Positions 1 to 7,534 of a stretch of 13,573 nucleotides of DNA are shown in pieces (the stretch's first letter is position 1; every line of letters begins with the position of its first letter). The notes under the pieces are model-generated. The model ran no database searches and was not told the origin of the DNA. It worked only from the letters and a program-made list of their open reading frames with translations. The position numbers and the translations under genes were made by a program. The DNA is from JAYUDN01 sp043769645 (GTDB lineage: Bacteria > Patescibacteriota > Gracilibacteria > BD1-5 > UBA2023), in NCBI GenBank assembly GCA_043769645.1, contig JAYVJC010000010.1, positions 1 to 13,573 on the forward strand, in the 5' to 3' direction.

Positions 1-494
1 TCTTGTGACATGAGAAGTCTCCAGATCTTTCCAGGAACAAACTTTTCGATGAGAAAAACCGGTTGATATTTGAGTACTTCTCGAATCGCTGCCTCAAGAT
101 ACGAGGGATGATTGATTTTTTTTACGCCATTTCCGAGGGATTGGGAGTTTGGTTTTATGATAATAGGATATCCAATCTGGGTGGCATATTTTCACCATTG
201 TTCCAAGTGGTTATTTATTGGGGTATTTGGGTCGAAGTAGCAAGTATATCAAGGCGCAACTGGATATCACTGGGTACTCAGAAAGCCTCGAGTATATCCT
301 TTATCTTCTATAAATTCGACACTTCCGTGTGGGTTGAAATCGAAATTATTTTTCCAGAAAAATGATCGTCTTCATTTTGAGAATTCTATAAATCCTGCAC
401 ATCGATATGGATCAAGAGAGATCTTCCAGCTATGCTTCTCGGCGATTTTTTCGATGATCCGGAGTATGGAAGCCCCTTTTTTCTTAGAGCTCAT
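1..494 (-). CDS. ATP-grasp domain protein (N-terminal part, continues past left edge)
   Basis: The minus-strand frame opens at ATG 494-492 and stays open to base 1, giving 164 residues, when four TGA codons are read as glycine. The start MSSKKKGASI overlaps the end of the upstream YceD-like gene by 11 bases, so the two are probably co-transcribed. Around residues 105-160 the text GYPIIIKPNSQSLGNGV followed by VFLIEKFVPGKIWRLLM matches the nucleotide-binding part of ATP-grasp ligases: a lysine on the beta-strand, a Gly-rich loop, then the hinge-like E-x-F-x-x-G-x-x-x-R segment. Cyanophycin synthetase, glutathione synthetase and D-Ala-D-Ala ligase share this fold. The catalytic Mg-binding C-terminal half is outside the window, so the substrate cannot be named. 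Confidence 0.72.
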
Positions 495-846
495 GACACG
501 CCATAATTATTTCTTCTCGAAGGACCGGTGCGAGATCAATATTTCCACCTTTGATCATATGGACTCAGGCGATGGCTTCTTCAGGATCATATTTCTCAGA
601 AAAAGTACGCTCGAATCCTCAGATGGTTATATGATGCGGTACTCATTCGTAGGTGACATCAGTCTCAAGATTCTTAAAAACCACTTCGACACTATCATCG
701 AGTCCGATAATCTTGAGATCAAAAGAAAGATCCTTCTGGAAGGTAATATCTTCGAAGTATCCATCGTAGATAGCTCAAGAAAATGAGAACTCCTTCGAGT
801 CACCGGTATAGCTTGAGAGGATATCAGAAACGGGAATAGTAAACAT
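484..846 (-). CDS. YceD/DUF177 family protein (23S rRNA accumulation)
   Basis: This is a 120-residue protein starting at ATG 846-844 and ending in TAA. Four TGA codons are read as glycine (residues 24, 68, 76 and 94). The C-terminal segment NIDLAPVLREEIIMACHEL (residues 102-120) matches the typical DUF177 ending 'DL.P.v.E.i.la.P', and the beta-rich body and length fit YceD. In other bacteria YceD supports accumulation of large-subunit rRNA and usually precedes rpmF; here no rpmF follows, and the next gene is an ATP-grasp enzyme overlapping by 11 bases. No Shine-Dalgarno sequence is seen; the leader instead carries two ACCTCCTT motifs. The family call rests on the tail motif and size, so it is moderate. 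Confidence 0.6.
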
Positions 847-963
847 AGAGAAATGAAGGAGGTATAAAGCTGGGAAGAATGAAGCTGGGAAGCCGGGAAG
901 ATAAAGTTGCGATGAAAGGAGGTAGAAATACAATCAAGAATAACAAGAGTGAAACTTCAATTT

Positions 964-993
964 ATATTATGCCATAATATGATACTTTCTCAA
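964..993 (-). promoter_or_regulatory. Probable promoter for the YceD-like/ATP-grasp pair, with a 17-bp palindrome
   Basis: On the minus strand TTGAGA (993-988) is followed after 18 bp by TAATAT (969-964), about 115 bases upstream of the YceD-like start. A near-perfect dyad, ATATTATG-C-CATAATAT (964-980), covers the -10 box and could be an operator. The promoter lies just beyond the TPR gene stop at 1001-1003. Confidence 0.4.
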
Positions 994-1000
994 AATTATT

Positions 1001-1555
1001 TTAGAGATTTTCTCACGACGTACGTCCTTGTACTCGACTCAGGTCTCCATCTATGGTTGCGAGAAGTTTTTCCCCTTCTTGATGTTCTCATGAAGCGATG
1101 AGGGCGATGGCTAGGTCATTGGTAATGAGGGTATCTTCTGGGGCGATATGAGAAGCACGTCTGAGGAAGGCAATACCTTTCGGGGTACTCCCTGAAAGTA
1201 CATAGGCCCACCCAAGATTCCGGAGTATTTCAGGATTATTCGGGAAGAGCGTATTGGCCTTCGTCAGCGTCTCGATAGCCGTCTTATGATCGCCTCTGGC
1301 GACGGCGATATATCCACGGAGGTAGATCCCCGTCCCAGACTCGGGATGGAGTTTTTCAGCGGCTTCGATCATCGTTTCCGCTTCATCAAGGTTTTCTTCG
1401 AAGAGGGAAATATCCGCGAGCTCCTCATAGAGACGATAGTCGTCAGTATGTTTGACGAGTGCCGAACGAGCGACGATTTTGGCTTTCTGATACTCCTGGT
1501 TCGCTTTCAAGGTTTCGATTTCGGTGAGGATGAGGTCGATATTTTTGCTGGGCAT
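1001..1555 (-). CDS. TPR-repeat protein
   Basis: A 184-residue protein from ATG 1555-1553 to TAA 1003-1001. Two TGA codons near the C-terminus are read as glycine; with TGA as stop it would end 29 residues early. Helical repeats with the TPR pattern fill most of it: for example residues around 40-70 (YRLYEELADISLFEENLDEA), then GIYLRGYIAVARGDHKTAI, then PEILRNLGWAYVLSGSTPKG, each with the W/L-G-Y-A-P spacing of tetratricopeptide repeats. There is no signal peptide or membrane segment, so it is probably a cytosolic protein-interaction scaffold. Its partner is unknown. TATAAT lies six bases upstream of the ATG, so the transcript is probably leaderless. Confidence 0.8.
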
Positions 1556-1561
1556 GGACCT

Positions 1562-1567
1562 ATTATA
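1562..1567 (-). promoter_or_regulatory. -10 box of the TPR gene (leaderless)
   Basis: TATAAT on the minus strand ends six bases before the ATG at 1555, which puts transcription start at or next to the start codon. No good -35 box is visible. A similar stretch (AAAAAAC, AGC, CCC, TTTTTTCTATA on the minus strand) recurs at about 2368-2400. Confidence 0.4.
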
Positions 1568-1613
1568 TAGAAAAAAGGGATATCGCTAGTTTTTTCTGAA
1601 GATTCGTATCATT

Positions 1614-1641
1614 TTGACTTATTTGGCTTTCGGTATAGAAT
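1614..1641 (+). promoter_or_regulatory. Promoter of the 198-aa unknown gene
   Basis: TTGACT (1614-1619), a 16-bp spacer and TAGAAT (1636-1641) lie 19 bases before the ATG at 1661, leaving a leader of roughly a dozen bases with no Shine-Dalgarno sequence. Confidence 0.5.
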
Positions 1642-1660
1642 AAGTAATCATTTATACATC

Positions 1661-2257
1661 ATGCAACCAGAATCACCAACACATGAATCTTCGCCACTCA
1701 ATAGGACCTATCTACTCACGATAGCCAATAATAACTGACCGACTCCACTCACACAAAAAGTGGGTGTTGTAGAACTCGAAACTCAACAAGTGGTATATTT
1801 TCTTATCAGCGGAAAAGTTACCAATGCGCCTGAATCGGAAGAACGAGTATACCCACTTCTTACCAGCTTGGAAACCTCTTGTGAAAACTGTACATTTCAT
1901 AGGCCAACTCATACAAGCCCATTTATAGAAACCAAAACCGGATTGACTTGCGTAAAGTGAGTTACGAGCCAAATCCAAATGCGAATACGCCTTCCGAGTA
2001 AGGATGGGAAGACATTAGAGCCCGGGTGTATTTGTCCTGCCTATACCTGAGCGAGAGATGCAGAGTCGTGAGTGAATATCGCCGATTCTCGGCCCCTAGT
2101 CGCTATATGAGTGCATGGAAAAAATGGAGTAACCCACCAGTGAGTCATTTACAATACAATCCTCATCTATACAGATAGAGTAGTCCTCACGAATGATTCC
2201 GGAGCTGAAGCACAAGTTTCTCGATCAGAATTTACTGAGCTCCTCAGGGTGCATTAA
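1661..2257 (+). CDS. Hypothetical protein with cysteine pairs
   Basis: A 198-residue frame runs from ATG 1661 to TAA 2255-2257, reading six TGA codons as glycine. I do not recognise the family. It begins MQPESPTHESSPLNRTYLLTIANNN and has two short cysteine clusters, CENCTFH (around residue 76) and CICPAY (around residue 125), which could bind a metal or form a disulfide. The region VGVVELETQQVVYFLISGKV looks like beta strands. There is no signal peptide or membrane segment. A promoter with good -35 and -10 boxes precedes it. Its stop overlaps the stop of a decayed gene on the other strand (TTAA shared at 2254-2257), a tight convergent arrangement. Confidence 0.72.
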
Positions 2258-2363
2258 GCTCACTCTTTGATCCAATATCCTTCCACGAGTTTCTTCTCAT
2301 ACGCACCGATGAGTTATTTTACTCCTAATTGCTCATCTCGGATGAGGTTGATCCTATTGTTTG
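2254..2363 (-). pseudogene. Decayed gene remnant ending KKLVEGYWIKEGA
   Basis: In one minus-strand frame the text NNRINLIRDEQLGVK (from about 2363) is followed by an in-frame TAA (2316-2314), then LIGAYEKKLVEGYWIKEGA and a final TAA (2256-2254). No start codon fits upstream. The end closely resembles the tail of RlmN in this window (MKKLVEGYWKKEE), also at DNA level: about 21 of 24 bases agree between 2271-2294 and 3830-3853. It looks like the broken 3' end of a gene, or a partial copy of a shared tail. The rest of 2258-2549 holds no convincing gene; it is AT-rich with short A/T tracts. Confidence 0.3.
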
Positions 2364-2914
2364 CCGGGCAAATTATAGAAAAAAGGGGTATTGCTCGTTT
2401 TTTTGAAAATGGGCATGCGCAAAATGGCAAAGAGTATACAAGTTATAAAGACAACAGATATAAAATCTGACTAAATAAAAATAAATGTCAAAATAAGTTG
2501 ACAAATATGATTAAAAGTATATTTTTATATTGAATTAAAATTCAATTTTATGCGAACCTCATCATATCTGGATATGGCTAGTATAGCTACTATAGCAGCA
2601 AATCCATGACATCCTGAATTTGCAACATTACAACGTGTTATCGAGTTTTGATTAGCTACATGTACTGCGCTACGGAGACCAAGCTTGTCACCAAGAACAA
2701 AAGTAGGTATTGAAAATATCCTTCATAGAGCTATGGAAGTAATTGATCTATCAATTACTCATACTAAAGTCAGTCAAGGTGATTGGATAAGTTCAAGAGA
2801 ATGACTTACTGATGTAATAAAACCTTTTCAGCAATTCTATAGTGTAACTTGGGATCAATATTTAAGATCATGGACACCTGCAAGTGACGAGTATAGGACG
2901 GATTTAGCAAAAAT

Positions 2915-2938
2915 TAATTTTGGGTCTAGACTAGCAAA
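2915..2938. repeat. Left end of the IS: target copy plus terminal inverted repeat
   Basis: TAATTTT (2915-2921) is the 7-bp target duplication; GGGTCTAGACTAGCAAA (2922-2938) is the 17-bp terminal repeat. The transposase stop codon TAG (2928-2926) lies inside this repeat. Confidence 0.85.
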
Positions 2939-3638
2939 TTTCTAAAAACTACTCGTTTTGCTAGTTGGTAATTTTTATAATTGTACCGAAATTCACATTC
3001 TTTCAAGTGTAAGTGAAACTTATCTGAATCAATCCCATTAAACTTTGCCATTCTTCTCTTACAGAAACTCCAGAAAGATTCTATTCAGTTTACATGATTC
3101 TTTCCTCTAGCAAACTCATTCTCACTGTGAAATACTCTATAGTGATCATATCCATTAAGAACGAGCGAATCATATGCTTTCCATCCATCAGTGTAGATAG
3201 TAGATCATTCGAGTATCTTTCCCTGGATAATAGGCATAAGCTCGCTTCTAGAACAATTTTCGACTATACTTACAAATACTCGTCCATCTCGTTTGAGTAG
3301 TCCAAATACTGGCGTCTTTCCTGCAGCTCATCTTCATCGCTTTCATCTAACTCGACGAGCACCAAAGTAGGATTCATCTAATTCGAACTCAGAACCAAAC
3401 TCATAGCTATCTTTAAAATGTTTTGATTCTTCTATTGAGAGTCGTACAATTGCTTCACGAAATCGATTGTACCAAAGGTTCACAGTATTACGATTTATAC
3501 TCATAATCTTTGCTGTCTGAGTGGCTGTAAAATCCTCAAAAAAATAATAAAAAATTTTTCAAACCTTGTAAGAAGAAAGTTTACTGAATTTAATCATACG
3601 CAAGCATTATAAGAAATAATGTTTGCTAGTCTAGACCC
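2922..3638 (-). mobile_element. 717-bp IS1595-family element, IS1016 group
   Basis: The element is bounded by perfect 17-bp inverted repeats (2922-2938 and 3622-3638) and flanked by direct copies of TAATTTT. IS1595-family elements usually make 8-bp duplications; 7 bp match exactly here. It carries one gene, a DDE transposase filling nearly its whole length on the minus strand. The size fits the IS1016 group, which is about 700 bp. Six glycines of the transposase are written as TGA, so the element works only in a code-25 host or has been resident long enough to be recoded. It appears intact and may still be active. Confidence 0.88.
2926..3597 (-). CDS. IS1016-type transposase (DDE_Tnp_IS1595)
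   Basis: A 223-residue transposase from ATG 3597-3595 to TAG 2928-2926, the usual size for IS1016. An N-terminal helix-turn-helix (about residues 22-45, FTATQTAKIMSINRNTVNLW) precedes the catalytic domain. The first acidic residue is D74 in ELDESYFG, followed by the basic glycine loop RGKRGRG and GKTPVFGLLKRDGRV. The second is D137 in YTDGWKAY. The third block is NHVNGIESFW (N170, E173), then KRRMAKFNGI and HLHLKECEFRYNY, all typical of the family. Residues 13, 85, 88, 90, 131 and 171 are encoded by TGA, and several of them are conserved glycines in relatives. With TGA as stop no piece would be functional. Its role is cut-and-paste movement of the element. Confidence 0.92.
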
Positions 3639-3645
3639 TAATTTT
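3622..3645. repeat. Right end of the IS: terminal inverted repeat plus target copy
   Basis: TTTGCTAGTCTAGACCC (3622-3638) is the exact reverse complement of the left end; TAATTTT (3639-3645) repeats the left target site. Confidence 0.85.
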
Positions 3646-3813
3646 ATAATAACAGAGTGGAATAAATTACATCCGAAATCCAGAGTGATATTTTGAGGTA
3701 AACGTAGAAATACCAGAAATGGACCAAATTGGCAAGATACTTATGGCTTTTCTTCACCAAAAGATTTTCTTCTTTTTATGTGAATTTCCAATAGGTGAAA
3801 AGCTAGTTAAATG

Positions 3814-4923
3814 CTATTCTTCCTTTTTCCAATATCCCTCCACGAGTTTTTTCATTCCCTTGCCTTCTTCTTCGGCGAGGGATTTTCATTCTTCCTTGAG
3901 CGCGAGCTGGCCACAGGCCGCATCGATATCGTCTCCCATCGTGTGACGGATGGTCGATGGAATCCCGACCTTTTCGAGTCCTTCCTGAAATTTCTTGATC
4001 ATAATCTTACTCGTCGGCTGGAATCCCGTTCCCATAATCCCTTCTCCAGCATTATACGGGATGAAGTTCACATGGGCGAGTCGTCCTTCGAGGAGGTGGG
4101 CGAGCTCTGAGATAAACTCGAGTCTGTCTGTGACTCCCGCGATCATGATGTATTCATAAAATATCCGTTTATTGGTCTTCTCGACATAGGCGTCGATCGC
4201 TTCCATGAGCTTGTCGATGGGGTACGTATTTTCGACCGGCATGATCCGTTTGCGAGCCTCATCAGTCGGTGCATGGAGGGAAACCGCGAGGGAAACCTGA
4301 GGGAAATCCTCCGCCATCCGAAGTATACCAGGAACGATCCCACAGGTCGATACGGTGATACGACGGTTCGAGAGGTCGAGTTTCTTCTGACCGCAGGCGA
4401 TCGTGATAGATCGAGCAACATTCTCATAGTTCAGAAGGGGTTCACCCATACCCATGTAGACGACATTGCGAAGGGTTTTATCTTCTTTCGCGAGGTGGTG
4501 GGCCGCCCAGAGAATCTGGTCGATGATTTCATAGAATTCGAGGTTGCGGATGAGTCCGAGCTTCCCCGTCGCACAAAAACTACAAGCCATCGGACAACCC
4601 GCTTGGGAACTCACACAGAGGGTATTGCGTCCTGAAAGGTGTCGCATAATCACCGCCTCAATCATCTTGTCATCGTGTGTTTTGAAGAGGAATTTCGTCG
4701 TCTGTCCATCTTCTCCGGTCTTCTCACTATGAAGGGTAAGTGAGGTATAGAAACAGTTTTCAGTGAGTAAGTTTCTGATATCCTTCGGAAGGGTTTCGAT
4801 GGTATCAAAATCAGTGATGAAATTCTTATAAATCGCATTTTCCACCTGAGCGTAGCGAAATCGTTTGTGACCGTGTGTCTCGAGGAGTTCTATGATGTGG
4901 GCTTCGTCGTGGATGGAGAACAT
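3814..4923 (-). CDS. rlmN: 23S rRNA (adenine2503-C2)/tRNA methyltransferase RlmN
   Basis: A 369-residue radical SAM enzyme from ATG 4923-4921 to TAG 3816-3814. It methylates C2 of adenosine 2503 in 23S rRNA and, in many bacteria, A37 of some tRNAs. The radical SAM cluster is C110-x3-C114-x2-C117 in GCPMACSFCATGKLG. C103 and C337 (in DDIDAACGQL) occupy the places of the two catalytic cysteines of E. coli RlmN. GMGEPLLNYENV and VSTCGIVPGI are further family motifs. Conventional reading stops at residue 345; with TGA as glycine it continues 24 more residues (KSLAEEEGKG, then MKKLVEGYWKKEE). No Shine-Dalgarno sequence precedes it. It converges with the IS-split gene, and its upstream spacer holds 7-nt repeats. 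Confidence 0.95.
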
Positions 4924-4930
4924 AGGGCAT

Positions 4931-4986
4931 GGTTACAGGTTAAAAGTAGCAGGTTAGGGGTATGAGTTCCCAAGTTGAAAGTTCTC
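4931..4986 (+). repeat. 7-nt tandem repeat array in the rlmN leader
   Basis: Eight units stay in 7-nt phase: GGTTACA, GGTTAAA, AGTAGCA, GGTTAGG, GGTATGA, GTTCCCA, AGTTGAA and AGTTCTC. They belong to the dispersed RGTTNMA family. The array lies just upstream of rlmN, probably inside its 5' leader, since a TATAAT is present further upstream (minus strand, 5030-5025). Confidence 0.6.
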
Positions 4987-5090
4987 AAGTATAAAGTTTT
5001 CTATTCAAAAAATTATAGGCTTATATTATATACTCTCGAGTCACCTCTACGTAAATAGTTTTTCAAAAGAGGAATTACAAGTTACTTTTT

Positions 5091-5126
5091 ATTAATTATT
5101 CATTAATAATTATCAATTATTCATTA
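5091..5126. repeat. AT-rich hairpin and direct repeat after the DUF212 gene
   Basis: TAATTATT-CATT-AATAATTA (5093-5112) is a perfect 8-bp hairpin, and AATTATTCATTA occurs twice (5094-5105 and 5115-5126 approximately). It sits directly after the stop at 5129. It could act as a 3' processing or weak termination structure, but no T-tract follows. Confidence 0.35.
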
Positions 5127-5128
5127 CC

Positions 5129-5554
5129 TTAGTATGCTCCGAGGAGGAGGATAGCTGTAGAAAAACCGATAATACCGCCCACTATTGCTTCGACCGGAGT
5201 ATGTCAGATAGATTCATTGAGCGGAATGCTCTGAATCTTGAGAGAGTTGAGTATTTTCGCGTGGAGTCCTGCCTGGAATCGTACGTTCATCGCATCATAA
5301 ATGATAATCACCCCAAAGGCGAGACAGATCATAAATTCGTCACTCCAAACCCCATATTTGATCCCGATAGCGGTCGAAAGACTCACGACCAAGGTAGAGT
5401 GTGCAGACGGCATACCACCACTCCCAAGCGCCCTGGAAAAGCTAAATCTTCCGTGGATGGCGTGGACGAAACCCTTCGCGACAATAGCCACGAGGAGTGC
5501 AAAAAATGGAACAGCTAGGGTGTACATACGAAAGTATTCCTGGAAGAGGCCCAT
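5129..5554 (-). CDS. Divergent PAP2 family membrane protein (DUF212/YuiD-like)
   Basis: A 141-residue membrane protein from ATG 5554-5552 to TAA 5131-5129. The signature GSGGMPSAHSTLVVSLSTAIG (residues about 44-64) is the family's acid-phosphatase-like motif. IYDAMNVRFQAGLHAKILN in the middle and LNESIGHTPVEAIVGGIIG near the end are also diagnostic; the glycine in ESIGHTP is a TGA codon, without which the conserved tail is lost. Hydrophobic segments lie at about 9-28, 50-65, 75-92 and 121-138. The family resembles PAP2 phosphatases and is thought to act on membrane lipid phosphates, but its substrate is not established. It closes the secE-nusG-greA gene run, 65 bases after greA. Confidence 0.85.
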
Positions 5555-5619
5555 AATTCGATGAGTGGTTACCCGAGTAAAGTGTATATTGGGTAGAAGA
5601 TTCTTTGAGACAGACTTGC

Positions 5620-6114
5620 TTAGGCAACTTCTATGATCGTATAGGTCGTAGTTTTACCAGATGGAGGCGTCACATTGGCTGTTTCTCAGACTTCTTTTCC
5701 GATGAGGGATCGTCCAATAGGAGATTCGTTCGAGATTTTATTTTCGAAGATATTGGCTTCTTGAGATCCTACTATGGTATACGTGACATCCTTCTTCCCA
5801 TCCTCATCTTTACTCGTGAGCTTGACCGTATTTCCGACGTTGATACCTTTCTTTTTTTTCGATTTTTTCTCATCTTCGATGAGTTCATAGTTTCCGGGCT
5901 TCAGGATTTCTTCGAGTTCCGCAATACGGAGTTCAACCTGAGCTTGGTCATCTCGAGCTTCCTGGTACTCAGCATTTTCGGAGAGGTCTCCGTAGGAAAT
6001 GGCTTCTTTAAGCTTCTCGGCGATTTCTACACGCTTTACTTCTTTGAGCTGTTGGAGTTCATTCGAGAGTTCTGCGAGACCTTCCGGAGTAAGAAGTATT
6101 TTTTTGCTGGCCAT
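5620..6114 (-). CDS. greA: Transcription elongation factor GreA
   Basis: A 164-residue protein from ATG 6114-6112 to TAA 5622-5620, normal GreA length. GreA rescues backtracked RNA polymerase by stimulating cleavage of the nascent transcript. The N-terminal coiled coil (residues 1-75) has LLTPEGLAELSNELQQLKEVKR and the tip motif ISYGDLSENAEYQEARDDQ with the acidic pair needed for cleavage. The C-terminal FKBP-like domain has YTIVGSQEAN and ESPIGRSLIGKEVG, the last glycine encoded by TGA. A lysine-rich linker (EDEKKSKKKKG) between the domains is longer and more basic than usual. The gene lies between a membrane-anchored unknown (43-base gap) and a DUF212 gene, so transcription and envelope genes share a likely operon. 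Confidence 0.95.
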
Positions 6115-6157
6115 AGTGGGAAAATTAGGAATTAGGGATATGTGGAGTGGGAGTGAA

Positions 6158-6931
6158 CTATTTTTTGAGGATAGTTCCGCTGCTCGTAGGGAGGGATTTC
6201 GTAGTTGATGGTTTAGGAAGTGGGAGAGGACTAGGTCTTACGGTTGTCTCCTTCTTCGTGAGAAGCGCCTTTAAGATGGGAAATTTCGTTTTCGGGATTT
6301 CGAGGGCAATGGTCTGGTTTTCGAATTCGGTAACGAGGCGTATAACAGTGTCTGGTTTTATAGAGTTTACATAGAAGCTAGCAAAGGGAAATGATTTCGT
6401 CTCGTTTATACTGTAGACTTCTCGTGTCGTGGCCTTCATGTTTTTGAGAAAAGAATCATAGGAGATGTCGATAACGAACGCCTTGAGACCGAGCCTCATA
6501 TCGAAGTAAGTGGAGTAGGGAATTGACTCAAAGGTGAGGAGATCGTAGATACCTTTATTGGCTTCTAATTTGAAGTCAACTGTCGGCATCACGAGGGAAA
6601 GAAATTTTCCAGAGACTTTGATAATCGGAGGTTCAGTCTTTCCAGTTTCCGTATAGGTAGGTGGAGAGACTGCTGGATTTGCGAGTGATCAAGAGAGAGA
6701 ATCTCAACCGGTAAGCCTATCGATTTTCGCTTCGAGCTGTTCGACTTTGTCGTAGAGTTTTTGATTAGTTTTGATGATATCTATTTGTACATTGGAGAGG
6801 TCAGCTGGCTCATCTATACGTACGATGGGATTTTTGACACTCGTCACTCCTGATTTCCCCATAACCGACCAAATAATGCTTCCGATAAAAGCAAGGGCCG
6901 CTACCGCGAGAGTAATAAGGGCGATTCTCAT
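6158..6931 (-). CDS. Membrane-anchored coiled-coil protein of unknown function
   Basis: A 257-residue frame from ATG 6931-6929 to TAG 6160-6158. A conventional reading gives two separate ORFs; TGA codons at residues 76 and 81 join them. An N-terminal membrane anchor (residues 3-23, IALITLAVAALAFIGSIIWSV) is followed by a short predicted coiled coil (about 48-73, VQIDIIKTNQKLYDKVEQLEAKIDRL). A Gly/Ser/Pro/Thr linker comes next. A globular region of mixed alpha/beta character follows (about 100-215, including FLSLVMPTVDFKLEANKGIY). The tail is Pro/Thr/Lys-rich (about 225-257). Most of the protein should lie outside the membrane. I do not recognise a family. It is ten bases downstream of nusG, so it is almost certainly co-transcribed with secE and nusG. 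Confidence 0.82.
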
Positions 6932-6941
6932 AGGGTGAGAG

Positions 6942-7493
6942 TTATTTCTTAGATTTTATACTTCCGAACTCGATTTCTACTGGAGTATCTCGACCGAGGA
7001 GATTGATCATGATTTTGAGCATCCCCTTGGCTGTATTGATTTCTATGATTTTCCCCTCGCTTCCTTCGAATGGTCCTTTTTTGACCGTGACGAAGTCACC
7101 AACCTGCATATCCGTCTTGTACTCTTCACTCTTCTCGGTAAGGATTCACTTGAGCTTTTCGAGCTCTTCTCCACTTACTGGAACTGGGACGGTTCCAGCT
7201 CCAAGGAATCCAGTGACATTCGGAGTGTTTCGTACGATATACCAGCTTTCGTTCGTCACGATCATACGAACGAGGATATAACCAGGGAAAATATTTTTCT
7301 TTCGAGTGGCTTTTTCACCATTGGCCTTGATCGCGATTGTATCGTGGGTCGGGACAAATACATCGATGAGATGATTCTCGAGACCGAAGGCCTCTCTACG
7401 CTGAAGGAGGGATGAACGGACATTTTCTTCGGTTCCAGAGATAACACGTATGACGTACCACTCTCAGAGTTCTTTATTTCCGAATTCAAACAT
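6942..7493 (-). CDS. nusG: Transcription termination/antitermination factor NusG
   Basis: A 183-residue protein from ATG 7493-7491 to TAA 6944-6942, close to the usual length. The NGN domain shows EWYVIRVISGTEENVRSSL at the start, with the preceding residue a TGA-encoded glycine. KKNIFPGYILVRM and WYIVRNTPNVTGFLG are the RNA-polymerase clamp-binding motifs. The C-terminal KOW domain begins at VGDFVTVKKGPFEGSEGKI and ends near VEIEFGSIK. A second TGA glycine is in KLKGILTE. NusG binds the polymerase clamp and couples transcription to Rho or the ribosome. It follows secE by 41 bases, the classic secE-nusG order, but is followed by a membrane protein and greA rather than ribosomal protein L11. 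Confidence 0.97.
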
Positions 7494-7534
7494 AAGGGGT
7501 GAAGGGATTAGCAATTAGAAATAAACACTACTCT

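Larger units (their letters stand above)
2550..3810 (+). pseudogene. Hypothetical gene split by an IS1016-type element
   Basis: The 5' part runs from ATG 2550 to the insertion point at 2921 (124 codons). The 3' part resumes in the same frame at 3646 and ends at TAA 3808-3810. Removing the element and one 7-bp target copy restores a 178-residue frame with several TGA codons read as glycine. As it stands, translation reads into the element and stops at 2943-2945, giving 131 residues. I do not recognise the protein: it starts MRTSSYLDMASIATIAANPG, has helical text in the middle (GIENILHRAMEVIDLS) and a basic, Asn/Arg-rich tail (GGKRRNTRNGPNWQDTYGF). It converges on rlmN, the two stops lying three bases apart. 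The clean restoration implies a recent insertion. Confidence 0.75.

Noticed and set aside
334..786. 150-codon plus-strand ORF near the left edge
   Set aside because: It is antisense to the YceD-like and ATP-grasp genes, which show family motifs and an operon-style overlap.
874..972. 32-codon plus-strand ORF (MKLGSREDKV) near AGGAGGT motifs
   Set aside because: It is very short, uses low-complexity repeats, its AGGAGGT is not at SD distance, and it overlaps the leader and promoter of the minus-strand operon.
5605..6135. 176-codon plus-strand ORF opposite greA
   Set aside because: It is the antisense shadow of greA; greA has clear family motifs on the other strand, and the plus-strand text has no recognisable domain.
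6158..6931. Two separate small genes (75 aa and about 144 aa)
   Set aside because: Both are in one frame, separated only by TGA codons, and the window's code makes TGA glycine; they are one 257-aa gene.
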